Notes: generated by a model not told the origin, from the letters alone. 64,000 nucleotides of DNA from Melastoma dodecandrum (GCA_029817715.1 JARUPY010000361.1:55553-119552); one strand, 5' to 3'. Positions 47,657 to 59,559 are shown, numbered from the stretch's first letter. Made by a program: numbers and translations.

Positions 47657-48032
47657 TGTGGACCAGATATTATGAAGTCCAAGCCCAAGAGCCCAAGTGC
47701 CCAAGTTACACAAGCCCAAGTTACATAAATAATCAACTAAACCCAGGCCCTTAGTTACCTCACTACCCCTTATTATTATTACTCCTGAGGTCGTACAAAA
47801 CGAATTAGAAAAGGACGGAAGGGTGCGCGGAGCATTCTGTACATAAAAAGGGGAAACATTCCGTTAAAAGTAGGATAAGGAAAAAGGAAAAAAAAAAAAC
47901 AGCAGCTCTTTCTTCTTCTTCTTCGCCGTCTTCTTCTTCTTCTTCTTCTTCTCTTCTTCTTCTTCTCCTTCTTCTTCGTCTTCTTCTTCTTCTTCTTTGC
48001 TTCTTCTCCTCTCACCATTAGTAAACGCTTCA
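47657..48032 (+). repeat. 3' LTR of the 42.4-48.0 kb Copia
   Basis: 376 bp, TGTGGACC...CTTCA, nearly identical to the 5' LTR. The 20-bp length difference is mainly in the CTT microsatellite, plus a two-base difference near the start. Confidence 0.94.
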
Positions 48033-48037
48033 GATAG
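48033..48037. repeat. Target-site duplication GATAG (right)
   Basis: Matches 42422-42426. The following CTATC makes the original target a GATAGCTATC palindrome. Confidence 0.85.
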
Positions 48038-49632
48038 CTATCCCATCGTTACTAAATAGGATATTTTCCAACCTCACTGTTGCTTGCCCAACTGCTAAAT
48101 GGACGGTGCATGAGTGTGCTCAAGTTCTTGTCCCCTTTGCAAAGATTTGCAAAGACACTACCGGTCTCATTTATGGATGCCATGGTGAAACCAAAGTGAT
48201 CAGTCATTGATGGAACTCTGGGACCTTTACTGGTGTCATGGAAAGCAATCGGTTGCCATATTAGTACAAATTTGAATGTTTCATTCAGAATATAAACATC
48301 AGATAGGCCAACCATTTATCTAACCCAGTAGTGAGCATTACCTCAACATGTGAATAGCCCTCTTGCTCCATTGTTTGTTATGCATCCAATCATGTTGTAG
48401 CACAACAAGTGCCCGTTTCCTAGCTGTACACGAGTACTGCCAGGCCTGAAAAGCCCCCTGCATTGTTGATCTCGTAGAAGGTTCGGCTCTCCCTGAACCT
48501 TCCTTCCTATCATCAGGTTTCATTTTCTGATGTTCCTTGTGAGATTTCGGTTTTGGAGGTGAGCTCAGTTCATCAATGCCTTCCTCCTCCCAATATTCCC
48601 CATATGATGTCTTCCTTAATCTCTTCCGGCTAGTAAGTTATGAGTCACTGCAACTGTCATCCCCTGCATCGCTGATTCTAACCTTGGCCAGTGAGCTCTT
48701 CATCCTCATCGTCGTCATACAGGCGCAACCCGTTGCCATTCCTCACCGCGAATTTGGGATCCCTTCCACCGAAGATTTCATAGACGAAGGAATGACAGGT
48801 TCCCACACGCCATATTTTCCCATGGTATCAATCACAGCCAGGCCATTGCCAATAGGTTTCCAGGCCATGCAACATATGTTCCCATCAAACTTTTGCCGAT
48901 CAATATCTTGCTTTTTTTAATCAACATCCCATATCAGCTCCTGCCTATCCAACGCAGAGGTAGCGAGATAATTGCCATTAGGAGACCAAGTCAGGTAACA
49001 AACCGGTTCTGAATGGTTACCTCTCAAAGAAAACGGCTTTTCTGCCGTGTCTATATCGTACATGACAACATCGTTTTAAATCCCAGGCACGGCCAAAGTC
49101 TCCCCATTAGGACTCCAGCAGAGAACATTTTATGACAGAATAGTCCAGGCTACAGTTAGGAGCACCACCCTTGCGTCGGTGCAGGATCATCCCAGACTGG
49201 AGTTCCCAATAAATGACCGTCCCTAATGGAGTCCAGAGATGTTAGATACTCACCTACGGGATCAAAAGCTAAACAAGTGATCTAACCTTTGTGGCCTTTC
49301 AACACTCTTGCTATGGAACCATCAACTGTGTTAATGAGCTTAATCCCTTCATCGTCACCGGCAGCAGCCAGCATGCTCCCTGACTTATTGAATGCGAGGG
49401 TCCGAATGGCAAATGTAAACTCGTTCTATTGGTCTGGAACTCTCCACCTAAGCAAAATCAAGGAAATCGGAGGGTCAACATGCCCTAATTAGCACATATC
49501 GTGCCAAGAGTTTTTTCAATTCAGGCCCTGATAAACCTAGAAACTACGATAAATGACAAGGGCCTGAAAACAAGGCTAATCGTCACATACACGGGAACTT
49601 GTAGAGCTTGACTGGCCGATCGATCCAGATGC

Positions 49633-49637
49633 AAGGT
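49633..49637. repeat. Target-site duplication AAGGT (left)
   Basis: Direct copy of AAGGT at 55295-55299. On the minus strand it is ACCTT, the codons around Tyr-Leu of WDHD1 exon 1, so the Copia sits inside coding sequence. Confidence 0.8.
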
Positions 49638-49931
49638 TGTAAGCAAGACAGAGCAAGTGGTCTGGATTGAAGACTATGGGCTGTAGTAAGTTGATGGGCT
49701 AGAGGCTGCAGATCAGGACTGAAGCAAGAAGACCCAAGTCCAGAAGGCCCCTGCACACAGAAGAAAACAAATGTGACATAAATGTAAATAGGTGAACGGA
49801 GTTGTTAGGTTGTTATAAGCAGCACAGACTGCTAAACGAGGTGCGGGGTTGTTACTGGAGTTGTTTTCCCTGGAAATGAAATCTTATCGGCTTGGGTCCT
49901 AGTTTTCCATAGTTTTCTCTGGGAACTTTCA
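49638..49931 (+). repeat. 5' LTR of the 49.6-55.3 kb Copia
   Basis: 294 bp, TGTAAGCAAG...CTTTCA. It shares with the 3' copy GGATTGAAGACTATG, GGCTGCAGATCA, AAGTCCAGAA and GTTTTCCCTGGAAAT in the same order. Confidence 0.88.
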
Positions 49932-49943
49932 TGGTATCAGAGT
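49932..49943 (+). other. tRNA-Met primer-binding site
   Basis: TGGTATCAGAGT directly follows the 5' LTR; one change from the canonical TGGTATCAGAGC. Confidence 0.9.
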
Positions 49944-49980
49944 ACAGTGATACATGAAGAGGGATTCGTAGGCGAGGAAG

Positions 49981-52900
49981 ATGGAGATTGAAGCCCTGGA
50001 TAGCCCTCATTCTCCGTATTTTGTAAATGCCACTGATTTCCAGGTATCAGCTCTCGTTTCGCCAGAACTTCGAGATGGAAATTATGCTTCCTGGAGGCGG
50101 TCTTTCGAGTTGGCATTGTCCATCAAGAATAAGGTTAGTTTTGTTGATGGGACGATTATGAAGCCGGCTGTAGATAGTCCCCTGTTTTCAGCTTGGAGAC
50201 GTTGCGACAAACTTGGTGAAGTCGTGGATACAAAGGTCGATATCTATTCCTATCGCCTCGACAATATTTTACCTAGATACTGCAAAGGAGGTCTGGGATG
50301 AATTGCAAGAGCGATATGGAGAACCGAATGATTCACGGGTGTGCCAATTACAACAACAGTACTATAGTCTGGTGTAGGGAACCAAAACAGTCTCGGGGTT
50401 TTACAATGAGATGCAATCAATCCTGAGAGAGGTTCGAGTATATAGGCCTCAGCCTAGATGCGACTGTGGAAAGTGAAACTGTGGGTGGCAGAAGATGTAT
50501 ATGGACTAACAACAGAAGGATATGGTCTTCAAATTCCTCAATGGCCTTAGCAAGGAGTATGCAACTTTGAGAACACAACTCTTATTGGGAGAAGCCTTTA
50601 ATACTGTACAACGTGAAGAGATGCAGAGAAATATTAGAAATGAAGACACGATGGTGTTTGGGAATCCAATTGCAGCAACGTCTGTATTAGAAACAGAACA
50701 AAAGATGATTGAAGGACGAGAAATGAACAAAATGATGGCATTCACATAACACAGGAGGTTCAAACCTGAATTTAAGACAGAGTTGACTTGTGAACATTGT
50801 GGCAAAAGAGGCCATCTCAAAAGCATATGTTATTACCTGGTTGGATTTCCTCCAAATTTCAAGCCTAGCATTGGACGTGGAAGAGGGCATATGATGATGA
50901 GAAATCCAGGGCCCAGTAGTAGAAGGGTGATGATCTTGCCTCAGTTGGACACAGAGATAACAAGGAACATGACTTGTCATCACTCATTCTAACAGGACCA
51001 CAAGTGGAAAAGCTTATGGCTTTGCTCAATGTTGATGCTCCCTGCTAATCAGACACTGTGGAACAACAATCCAAAGCAGACGATTTCACTCCTTCCCAAA
51101 ACTTCACAGGTAATCTGTTTGCTTCACCAAATACAATAAGCCCCACAAACACCGCCTGGATTCTTGACACATGAGCTACTGACCATGTTATTTCAAATCT
51201 TGATAGTTTTTTCCAGTTACAAAGAGTTGCCAGTTCCTTTACAGATACATTTACCAAATAATGCCAAAGTCCTAGCCACACATATAAGAGTTGTCCAACT
51301 CAGTGATTTCTGATGTTGGAGGATACTCTGTTTGTACCATATTTTTTTCCACTTTAAATCTTATCTCTGCAAGCAAATTAACCTCTAAAAACCATATATG
51401 TCTCATATTCTGTTACAATTAGTGTTCTATTCAGGACTTGCATAATTGGATGATGAATGGATTGGCTAGAAAGGAAAGAGGACTATATGTGGTTCAAACA
51501 AGCAATTGGGAATGTGAATATGCCTGCTGCTTCTCAATTTAGAGCCACATTGCTGCACTCAGTTAGTTTAGTTCAACAAAAAACAAAACCTGGATGTTTT
51601 TGATCTTTGGCATCTTAGATTAGGACATGTTCCAGCAACAGCAGTGTCCACTTTACAAACTATAGATGCATCAGTTGTCATGTTATCACGCAATGCTTGC
51701 ACTACCTGTCATGAAGCAAAACAAAAACGACTAGCTTTTCCTACAAGCACAATACATACCAAGGAACCTTTTGCTTTAATACATTGTGATATTTGGGGAC
51801 CTTGCTCAGAAATTGCAATGGGAGGTTATCGTTTTTTCTTAACTATAGTAGATGATTTCACTAGAGTTATATGGATTTTTCTAATGGAGCACAAATCTGA
51901 AGTTAGGTTGATAATTGAACAATTATGCTACTTTGTTGATACACAATTCCATGTCAAGGTCAAAGTGGTGAGAAGTGATAATGGTAGCGAATTCCACATG
52001 CATTAATTTTATAGAAAAACATGAATTGTACATCAAACCTCTCTTGTGTTGCCTACTCCATAGCAAAATGGAGTTGTTGGAGCGCAAACAACCAAACACC
52101 TTCTTCAAAATGCCAAGGGCATTGATTATTTCAAGCAAAGTTACATCTTACTTTTTTGGGGATATGCAATGCCTTATTATGCCACTCACCTTATCAACAC
52201 CCATATTGCCTAGTAATCTTTTAACAAAACAAAAGTCCTTATGAATGGTTTTTATTCATAAAAAACCTACAATATAGGTTTATTACCGTGTGTTTGGATC
52301 ATTTATGTTATGGAAGCACGTTCCTGTCACATGATAGAGAGAAAACAGCTAGACAAAAGAGGTGAGAGCTAGCAAGTGCATATTCATGTGGTTAGTGGCC
52401 ATTTGGCATCAAAGGATACTACTTTATTTATGATCTCTAAATACAAAGAAAGTAATTAATTCACCGAGAACAGTGTTTATCTATGGAGTCTTTGTTTTCT
52501 ATTCTCACAAACCTTTAGATCAGCATCAACACAAGTTTCTGAGGCAATCCTCGCTTATACTCGAGTCTTAGTCCTGACCCCTGCTATTGATGAAACATTA
52601 TGTTTTTTTCCTCGGCCCTGTCTCCACTGTAATCCCCCCAAACCCTCCATCTAATTCTTCTATCCCTGTTACACATGATACTGTGCTTGTACCTGCAACA
52701 CAACAAGGACTTGACATGTGTACTACTGCCTTGAGAAGCGTGAATACAAGACAGGGCACATGTTACCCACTTTATATCTTAGAGGACTATCATCATGAAT
52801 TCACTTCATCCTCAATCTAGACCAATACCTCATGCATCCAATTTATGTGTGCGCAAGGTCAGTTCCTTCTACTTTCCCTCATCTGCTTCCTGTTTTTTGT

Positions 52901-53130
52901 CTGCTAAATGACCCAAGATTTGAACCTGTCATATGCAATATACCAACACGATCTGTCCAACGCTCTACAAATCTTTTTGTACTAGTCTCTCTGGCGAACT
53001 CATGTTTGCGAAACCACAGTTGTTATCGAGAGGAGCCGGAGAAATAATTCCCACATAAGGAAGAAAGCAATGCAAACTGAATTTGGGGGGGGGGGGGAGG
53101 GGGGGGGGAGGGGGGGAGGGGGGGGGGGGG

Positions 53131-53188
<58 letters not shown>

Positions 53189-53266
53189 GGGGGGTGGGGG
53201 GTGGGGGGGGGGAGGGGGGTGTGGGTGGGGTGGTGGAGGGGGGGGGTGGGTGGGGTGGGGGGGGGT

Positions 53267-53333
<67 letters not shown>

Positions 53334-54800
53334 GGGGGGGGGGGGGGGGGCATTTTGAGTGCACTTTGCCACCAAGTAAACAACGCCATTGGTTGTAAGT
53401 GGGTATATAAGACTAAGATGCATGCTAATGGTGAAGTTGAGAGATATAAGGCCAGAATGTGTAGCGAAGGGTAATACTCAGCGCGAGGCTTTGGATTATG
53501 AAGAAACCTTCACCCCTGGTGGCAAAACACACATCAGTTCGCGTGGTTCCTGGCTTTGGCAGCAGATAAAGGTTGGGTTTTGCGACAATTTTGATATCCA
53601 TAATGCTTTTCTCAATGGGGATCCTTTGTTGAAGAAGTCTATATGCCACAACCTGCGGGCTTGGACATTAAGGGGGAGAATTCAATATTCTTCTATCAAA
53701 GGTTTGCAAGGCTTTAGAAAGTCTATTTATGGCCTTAAGAAGCTTCGGCGTCACCGCCAGTGGAACAGCAAACTAACCTGCGTGCTTATTAAGGATTGGT
53801 TTCAAACAGTCTAAGGTGGATTATTCCTTGTATACGAAGCAATCGGAAAAGGGATTATGTGGTAGTACTAAGTATAATGGTGGATTGACACTGGGCGATA
53901 GCGAGTATCAAATGAACAGGTTATTAATTGATCTTAAGCAATGTCCTATGCAGGAAGAAAATATTAAGGTCCGAGACTTGGGGGATGCTTAGATATATTA
54001 TTCTAGGAATGGAGCTTGCCTAGAATAAAGAAGGGGATAATTATGCTTCCGCGCAAAGGAGCTAAGCATTACGGCTCTTGTGAAAGAAGAGGCGGGAATG
54101 CTGGCAGCCAGACCTAGTTCCATCCCAATCATCCCAGGTAACAAGTTAATGATCACATGAAGAAGATGATGGCAGGTGTTTGATGCTGGTTCCTTAAGAC
54201 AGACGCCAGTGGAAGGGAAACTTATTTATCTCGGCAACACCCGAACTGGATCCTACATATGATGTGCACACAACGTGCTCAATACAATGGAAAGACCGGG
54301 AAATAGAACATTGGAATGCAGCTTGTTGTGTTCTGAGGTATATTTGAAAGGAACACCAGGAATGTGACTCTTTCATTCCCAAGCGCAGCAGATGTAGATT
54401 TCCAGGCATATATCTGACAAAACAGTAATTGGGGAGGCTAAATCAAGAGACTCGTAGATCAACAACGGGTTTCTGCGTGTTTTAAGTGATTCGTTAGTAT
54501 AAGCTGAAGATTCCAAGAAAACAGAAAACAGTTACGAAAAGAATTCAACGGAAGCTAGAGTATCGAGCAATTGCTCAACAACAACAACAGAAGTAATCTG
54601 GCTGATTTCTTTTACCTGGAGGACTTTGGAATAAAATACAAGGATCCCGATACCTCTACACTGTCGATACCAAGTGCCGCAATGTAGCATAACGCTAGGA
54701 AACCGCCGATTGTCCCATGAGCGAACGAAAGCACCTAGGAAGATACGATTTACATTTTCGTGAGGGAGAAAGATTGACAATGGAGTGATCAACGCCGGTG
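49981..54800 (+). pseudogene. Copia gag-pol polyprotein (broken)
   Basis: Gag begins at 49981 (MEIEALDSPHSPYFV; LRDGNYASWRRSFELAL is the UBN2-type gag motif). Zinc knuckle C-EH-C-GKRG-H-LKSI-C lies near 50790. The protease active site near 51165 reads D-T then TGA then A-T-D, so the catalytic glycine codon is a stop. Integrase: LGHVPATAV, CTTCHEAKQ, HCDIWGP, RSDNGSEFH (51610-52000). After the poly-G run RT resumes at AIGCKWVYKTKMHANGE (53380-53430), FDIHNAFLNGD (53590), SIYGLKKL (53725) and a noisy metal-binding region near 53870. RNase H traces run to about 54790, including LEYRAIA near 54555. Frameshifts are far denser after 53.4 kb than before. Confidence 0.85.
53085..53350. repeat. Poly-G tract interrupting RT coding region
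   Basis: 266 bases of G with scattered single A or T. It lies between KKAMQTEF, which normally directly precedes the RT domain, and AIGCKWVYK, which should follow about 20 codons later. The run therefore replaces or inflates a short coding stretch. The glycine- and proline-rich frames here are not proteins. Confidence 0.93.
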
Positions 54801-54944
54801 CACCATGAGGAATGAGTTACGGCAATGTATGCTAAACTGTTTACAGAAGGTATACACCCGAGAAAGGCTAAATTTTTTTGCTTGACAACATGTGAATGGG
54901 AGATATTGACCATAATCGCCATCCTTGATGGGGAAGCTGAGGTA

Positions 54945-55294
54945 TACGTAAGCGATAGAGCCACGTGGACCTAGGATTGAAGACTATGAGCTTGAAGTCT
55001 AGAGTTGATGGGCTAAAGGCTGCAGATCAAGGACTGACAACGGGCAAATAAGACCCCCCAAGTCCAGAAAGGCCCTAGCACTAACACAGAAGAGCTAACA
55101 AATGTGGCATATAACAACTGTAAAATAGAGGTGAAGCGGAAGTTGTTAGGTTTGTTTCTATAAAGCAAAACACACAGACAGCTAAAAACGAGGTGTCGGG
55201 TTGTTATTGGTTTGTTTTCCCTGGAAATATGAAATCGTTATCGTGCTTTGGGGTCCACTGATTTCGCATAGTAACATCCGTCAGGGAACATTCA
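54945..55294 (+). repeat. 3' LTR of the 49.6-55.3 kb Copia
   Basis: About 350 bp, from T(AC)GTAAGCGATAG to CATTCA. It aligns end to end with the 5' LTR but with many small insertions. The exact first base is uncertain by two or three positions. Confidence 0.85.
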
Positions 55295-55299
55295 AAGGT
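55295..55299. repeat. Target-site duplication AAGGT (right)
   Basis: Matches 49633-49637. Confidence 0.8.
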
Positions 55300-55560
55300 A
55301 AGATCGGGGAGTTAGGGTTGATTCGGCCAGGGAATATCCGCCATCGCGGTGATGGCAGACGAGGATCTTAGGGTGAGCGTTAGAGGGGAGCGAACGGGTC
55401 ATGAACGGAGATGGATAGCATCAGACTAATGCGACGTGGTCATCGAGAGGTGTAAGGGCCTGAGGGGTCCCAGATGATGTAGGAGAACGGAGGCGCGCCG
55501 CCGCTCGAGGGGGCGGGCTTGTGGGCTATCCCGGAGCATCACCGAGGAGGCGATTTCCAT

Positions 55561-56288
55561 GGCCCCCCCTGCCTTTCTTCAGGGTATTGAGATGTAGAAT
55601 GGCGAAAGAGAAAAGACCGATAAGACATGGTTTCTGATGCTGATGACATTTGAGTCTCTGTTTTGCAACGAGGCTTTTCATTTGTTTTTTTTCTCTGTTT
55701 TGGTTCGCCTCGGCTACGGTCTTCCGCGGGAAGCATTATTTATGGGCGTCGAACTGAAATTGGGGCCTAAAATCGAGTCCTAGACTTCGGGATTGTTGGT
55801 TGAGGATCTCCTAGTGGGGGTCCGCGAGCAGTATCTGCGCCCTTGTTTTCCTTTAGTTGTTCACAGTGCATCTTTAAATATTAATGAAGCCGAAAGTACT
55901 GAATTGTGATAATGATTCCCGAGGTTACACAACCGCGAAAAGCAGCGCAGCAAAACCTTGGAAAGAATCCAAAAAGAATTTTGGCTATCTGAATTCTCAG
56001 GCCCAACCATGCAGGCAGTAGAAGCCTGCATCTCACGAACACGGGTTTTTTTCTTCGCCCACAGTCGAACTAATCATCCCTTTGATAATTGAGAGTGCTC
56101 CTCCAGTTCATTTTCTTTTCTTCTCCGCAGGCCTAAAACATTCTTAAAAATCAAAATGTAAAAACCTATAGTCGTTGAGCCCTCAAATTCAAGAAAAAGA
56201 ATCTAACCGACACCTCGCCAAAAAGAAGAAAATACAAGTCGGCTTATCCTCTAGCTACTAATTATAGTATTTTCCCTAAAGGTGGGCC
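55561..56288. other. Upstream region of WDHD1
   Basis: Noncoding sequence between the WDHD1 start (minus strand) and the Gypsy element, presumably the gene's leader and promoter. It contains a small hairpin with ATGCAGGC / GCCTGCAT arms near 56010-56032. No other gene is recognised. Confidence 0.5.
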
Positions 56289-56950
56289 TGCGATAACGAC
56301 CAAAGAAAGGGCTGACCCGAGGAGGCGCGGCCAGACGGTAGCGGAGGATCATAAAGGGAAGAAGACTGCGGTGGAAAAGGAAGGGCAATTGCAGGAGCTG
56401 TGGAAGACTCTGTTGTAGACATGAGGGATGGCAAGGTAAACAAAGAAAATGCAGAAGCGCGGGAAGGACGCGGCTGTTTGTAGCCGTTAGGAAGTCCGTT
56501 ATCAAGTTAAGTTTGTAGGTCGGGGTCGTCAGATGGGCTTAGTCGGGTGGAGGGGGTATGACCTAGTTTTGGGTTTCGGCCCAGCCCATTACGCCACGCT
56601 ATAAATAGGCGGGTGAGAAGCGGTGGCGCGCAATAGTTAAGCGTATTATAGTTAATCCGGGCGAGAATAGGGGGAGATGGAGGAACTGATGGAGATGTTG
56701 TTGTGATCCCGGATTGGTAGGTTATAACACAGCATATGGGTCTGTCGAGGATGTGTTAGTCATGAGAAGTAGTATATGGATAGGTGATAACTCTGACCTC
56801 CGGCAGTGATGATGCAATGCTAAGTGGTATGTTGCGCGAAGGGGAATAGAATAGACTCACACCGCTATTATTTACCTGGAAAACTAGGTCTGAGTGTGAG
56901 TTTTTGCAGAAGTCATATGTGCAGGGGAGTATCAGTTCAATATCACAGAA
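56289..56950 (+). repeat. 5' LTR of the Gypsy element (approximate)
   Basis: Starts TGCGATAACGACC. It ends before a degraded primer site that may be GGTATCAAAGCG near 56958. It carries a TATA-like CTATAAATAGGCG at about 56600, the best promoter candidate in this element. Confidence 0.6.
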
Positions 56951-59559
56951 AACAAGGGTATCAAAGCGTTGTAACTCGTCTGGTCGGTTAAGCGATGGAG
57001 ACGAGCGGTATAGGGTAGCTTTAAAGAAAGACGCCAAGAAGCCATGAGTTCCGTACAGTGATACGAGAATGATCGCAGCCTCGATTGGGCCTGCTAATGA
57101 CGACCGGCAAATGGAATACAGACTGCAGCAGACGCATACAGATGATACCAGCTGTCTGAAATGCAAACCACAGTTGTCGGCGAATGGGAAAAGGCAGAGG
57201 GATTCGGGGTCGTCGGAGTTGGAAAGGCGAGTCATGAGCGCGCGAGCGGCATGAAAGATGCACACTTGTGATCTAGGGGACAGTCTGGGACGGGGTGACC
57301 GATTAGAGGGGGCGCTAGTCTACATTTGTTATGCCTAAGATTGAGATATTATACCTTCACCTGAATATTTGAAGCGGGACCACAAGCATTAGAAGCTTTG
57401 GCTTGTATAAATTAGTCCCACGCGACTATTATCCCCGGACGCTAGCGGAGGGGGGTAGCCCCCCGGGATGGATAACAGGTACAAGCTGGGACCTCACTCA
57501 TATATGTATCGGCCGTAGGAGCCTTAGCCGCAGAGAGGCACGCCGATCACCTAACATCAGGCCAAACAAAAAGTACCTGAACTAAACCTTGAGATGGGAG
57601 GCAGTATGACCGGCGGCAGCGCTATCAAAATACGAAGATTTTGGGGGCGCGCAGAAAGTGGTTTAGAACAGTAATTCCCATGGACAAAATGAAGAAAACA
57701 TGAAGCAGTGAACGGAATGTAAGTAAAAAACCTCTACTCTAACATGTGACCAGGAATTTGGATGCTTTGCATTTGCAAACTGGGAGGGTCCCCTTGAGAA
57801 GATCGACTTTTACCTATGTCAGCATTTCCAGTTGAGCTTGTTTTATCAACGTGGGATATGAAGGAAACTGAATAGCTGGAGTAACTCAATGTGTTTAAAG
57901 CTTCGAGCCTGTTGACCTGCTTAACACCCAAGTTACACGCTAGGGATTTATGTTTGACGCCAGGAGAGATGCAGCTGCCTCCCCATTGGATACATCAGGA
58001 CGCATGGGAACCAGACCTCCCCACGATTTACCAGTAGGGAGTTGCAGTGTAGGAAGAAGTTGGGGGATAAAGAATGCAGTAGCCATGCAGTTAACCATGC
58101 CGTAACGAAGCATAGGAACGTATGAAGGAACTCAGGATTGGTCTGGTAGCATTTCATACCGAATGGGTGCGCGGGCAGTTAGGCAGAGATAAATGCAGCT
58201 GGAGGCGAATATACCACAGGAAATTTGCGCCAGTAGGGAAGACGCGTGGCGCACCTAACACAGGACGAGAGACTAGAAGCAGAAGCGGAGACTATAGGGA
58301 TTATTTTATCACCCGGGTGCCAATGAACCGTAATCACCCCCCGATCTCATAGGTGCATCTCAAAGCGTGCAGTTTTTTCTCTTTGAATAGGTGGAAGAGA
58401 GAACAAGTTAAGGAAAGTGGGAGGAGGGAGCATGAAGGAAATCGGATAGCAACCTTGGCGATCAAGTGTAGTGCCCTCGGGCAGGGCCGTGAGGAAATCG
58501 CAGTAACCAAGGTCATGCCATGAAAGGAGAAGAGGGAGGACCACAGGGGAGTCAAACTAAAGGAAAAGTGGAATAACAGTATTAAGAAGGGTAGTGAGCT
58601 TAACATATAATAATCGAGAATAGCCAGGGAGCACCCAGCACAATTTCTATAGATTCGAGGGGTGGTGTTAAAAGCCATGAACTCTGCAACTACGGATTCG
58701 TCCCATAGCTTCCTGTTAGAGTAGAAGCGGATCCGCTCGCAGCGAGTGGCGGAAGGAATAAATTGTAATTGGCCGGGTGGAGGCGTGCAGCTACCGAAGT
58801 TGAAGAGGTTCGCGTAGGGATGGTAGCATGGCCATAGCTGTGTGGGCTGACTTTTATTTGATTGCTTATAGGAGGATGCGAAAATGGCCATGGGGGGTGA
58901 AATGGTTGGCTGAATTGGGCGTTATAACTGTGAATATTCCAAGAGGCTGTGATGGCAATTTAATATAAGGAAACAGTAGGGAAGTGAGGATGTGGGGCAA
59001 TGAGTGAGCTAATAGACAGCAAGTAACCACGCAGTTAACAGCAAAGGAGGGTAAATATTTGAGTTGAAAGAGGTTCCGACATTTAACATTGTTGCTTGCT
59101 GGGGGATGAAGTCAGAGATGGCGGGTACGGTCGAATTCCCCATTGCATTGCCGTTTTTACCCCTAGATGTTAATGGAGAGCATCAGGATTGGGGAAGAAG
59201 TCCCAAGGTTCGTTTGAGGATAAATTTCACGAACCAAAAGTGCCTACCACCTTTTAGAGGCCCCATGATCATATGATCGCAGTTAGAATGTAAGGCATGC
59301 AGGAGGGACAAAGACAATCCTGTATAATAAACATTCAACGTCACAAAATGTACTTAATTGAGAAGATGATACAAAGTAGCAATTGATGTGCAGGAGTGAT
59401 ACAACCGAGTAGAATCTTCGTTTTTCTTCAACCAGTTGTCCTTTAAAGTGAAGAAAGGGAAGGACGGATCATTGGGGAGATTGTGTGTCGATTAACAGGG
59501 GGATTTGAATGCTCCTTACTACTGGTGAAAGAATAAGTACCCCTAATCACATACATAGA

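Larger units (their letters stand above)
42427..48032 (+). mobile_element. Young Ty1-copia (Ale/Retrofit-like) in a WDHD1 intron
   Basis: Complete 5.6 kb element: LTRs 42427-42782 and 47657-48032, primer site TGGTATCAGAGC at 42783, polypurine tract GAGGGGGAA just before the 3' LTR, and exact duplication GATAG. The order gag, protease, integrase, RT, RNase H is readable in shifting frames. The integrase and RT wording (FQTPFELLTKHK, SLRVFGCQCFP, YVDDIVVTGSD) fits the Ale/Retrofit lineage. The two LTRs differ by a handful of changes, mostly in a CTT microsatellite, so the insertion is recent. It is antisense to the host WDHD1 gene and lies between the SSWASNSE exon and the MRFIGEE exon. Confidence 0.94.
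49638..55294 (+). mobile_element. Ty1-copia inserted in WDHD1 coding exon 1
   Basis: A 5.66 kb element with LTRs 49638-49931 and about 54945-55294, primer site at 49932, a GGGGAAGCTGAGG polypurine tract just before the 3' LTR, and duplication AAGGT. Domains appear in order gag, protease, integrase, RT, RNase H. It lies antisense to WDHD1; joining the flanks restores the WD40 reading between HRDG...NS and LASGS. The 3' LTR is 56 bp longer than the 5' LTR, almost entirely by scattered one- or two-base insertions, which looks like sequence error, not age. A 266-bp poly-G run interrupts the RT region. Confidence 0.9.
41764..55560 (-). pseudogene. CTF4/AND-1/WDHD1 gene, disrupted by two Copia insertions
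   Basis: WDHD1 (yeast Ctf4; Arabidopsis EOL1) couples the CMG helicase to DNA polymerase alpha at replication forks and helps maintain chromatin marks. Exons seen: exon 1 at 55300-55560 (RE-AH-K, IIWDPSGP, HHRDG) continuing after the inserted Copia at 49593-49637 (LASGS, VKLYKFP); a long WD40 exon 48342-49447 (GSMLAAAGDDEGIKLINTVD, LAVPG, CWSPNG-type blades, WKPIGNGLAVID); about 48073-48250 (DTSKGPRVPSMTDHFG, SSWASNSE); 42228-42325 (MRFIGEEVKAMALGDGWVAA, TRGGLQ); a C-terminal piece 41764 to about 42060 (NEDATTSKKPDTKRP). The central SepB/helical part (several hundred residues) is absent. Many one-base insertions occur. With a 5.7 kb insertion inside coding exon 1, this allele should not make normal protein. 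Confidence 0.87.

Noticed and set aside
52965..53474. Long proline- or glycine-rich proteins on both strands
   Set aside because: They are produced entirely by the poly-G run at 53085-53350; the flanks belong to the Copia RT.
56289..56480. Remnant of a second tandem Gypsy element upstream of the first LTR
   Set aside because: Similarity to 62.64-62.83 kb first suggested an extra internal segment. It is more simply explained by the LTRs starting earlier (TGCGATAACG / T-GATACG), right after the polypurine tract in the 3' copy.
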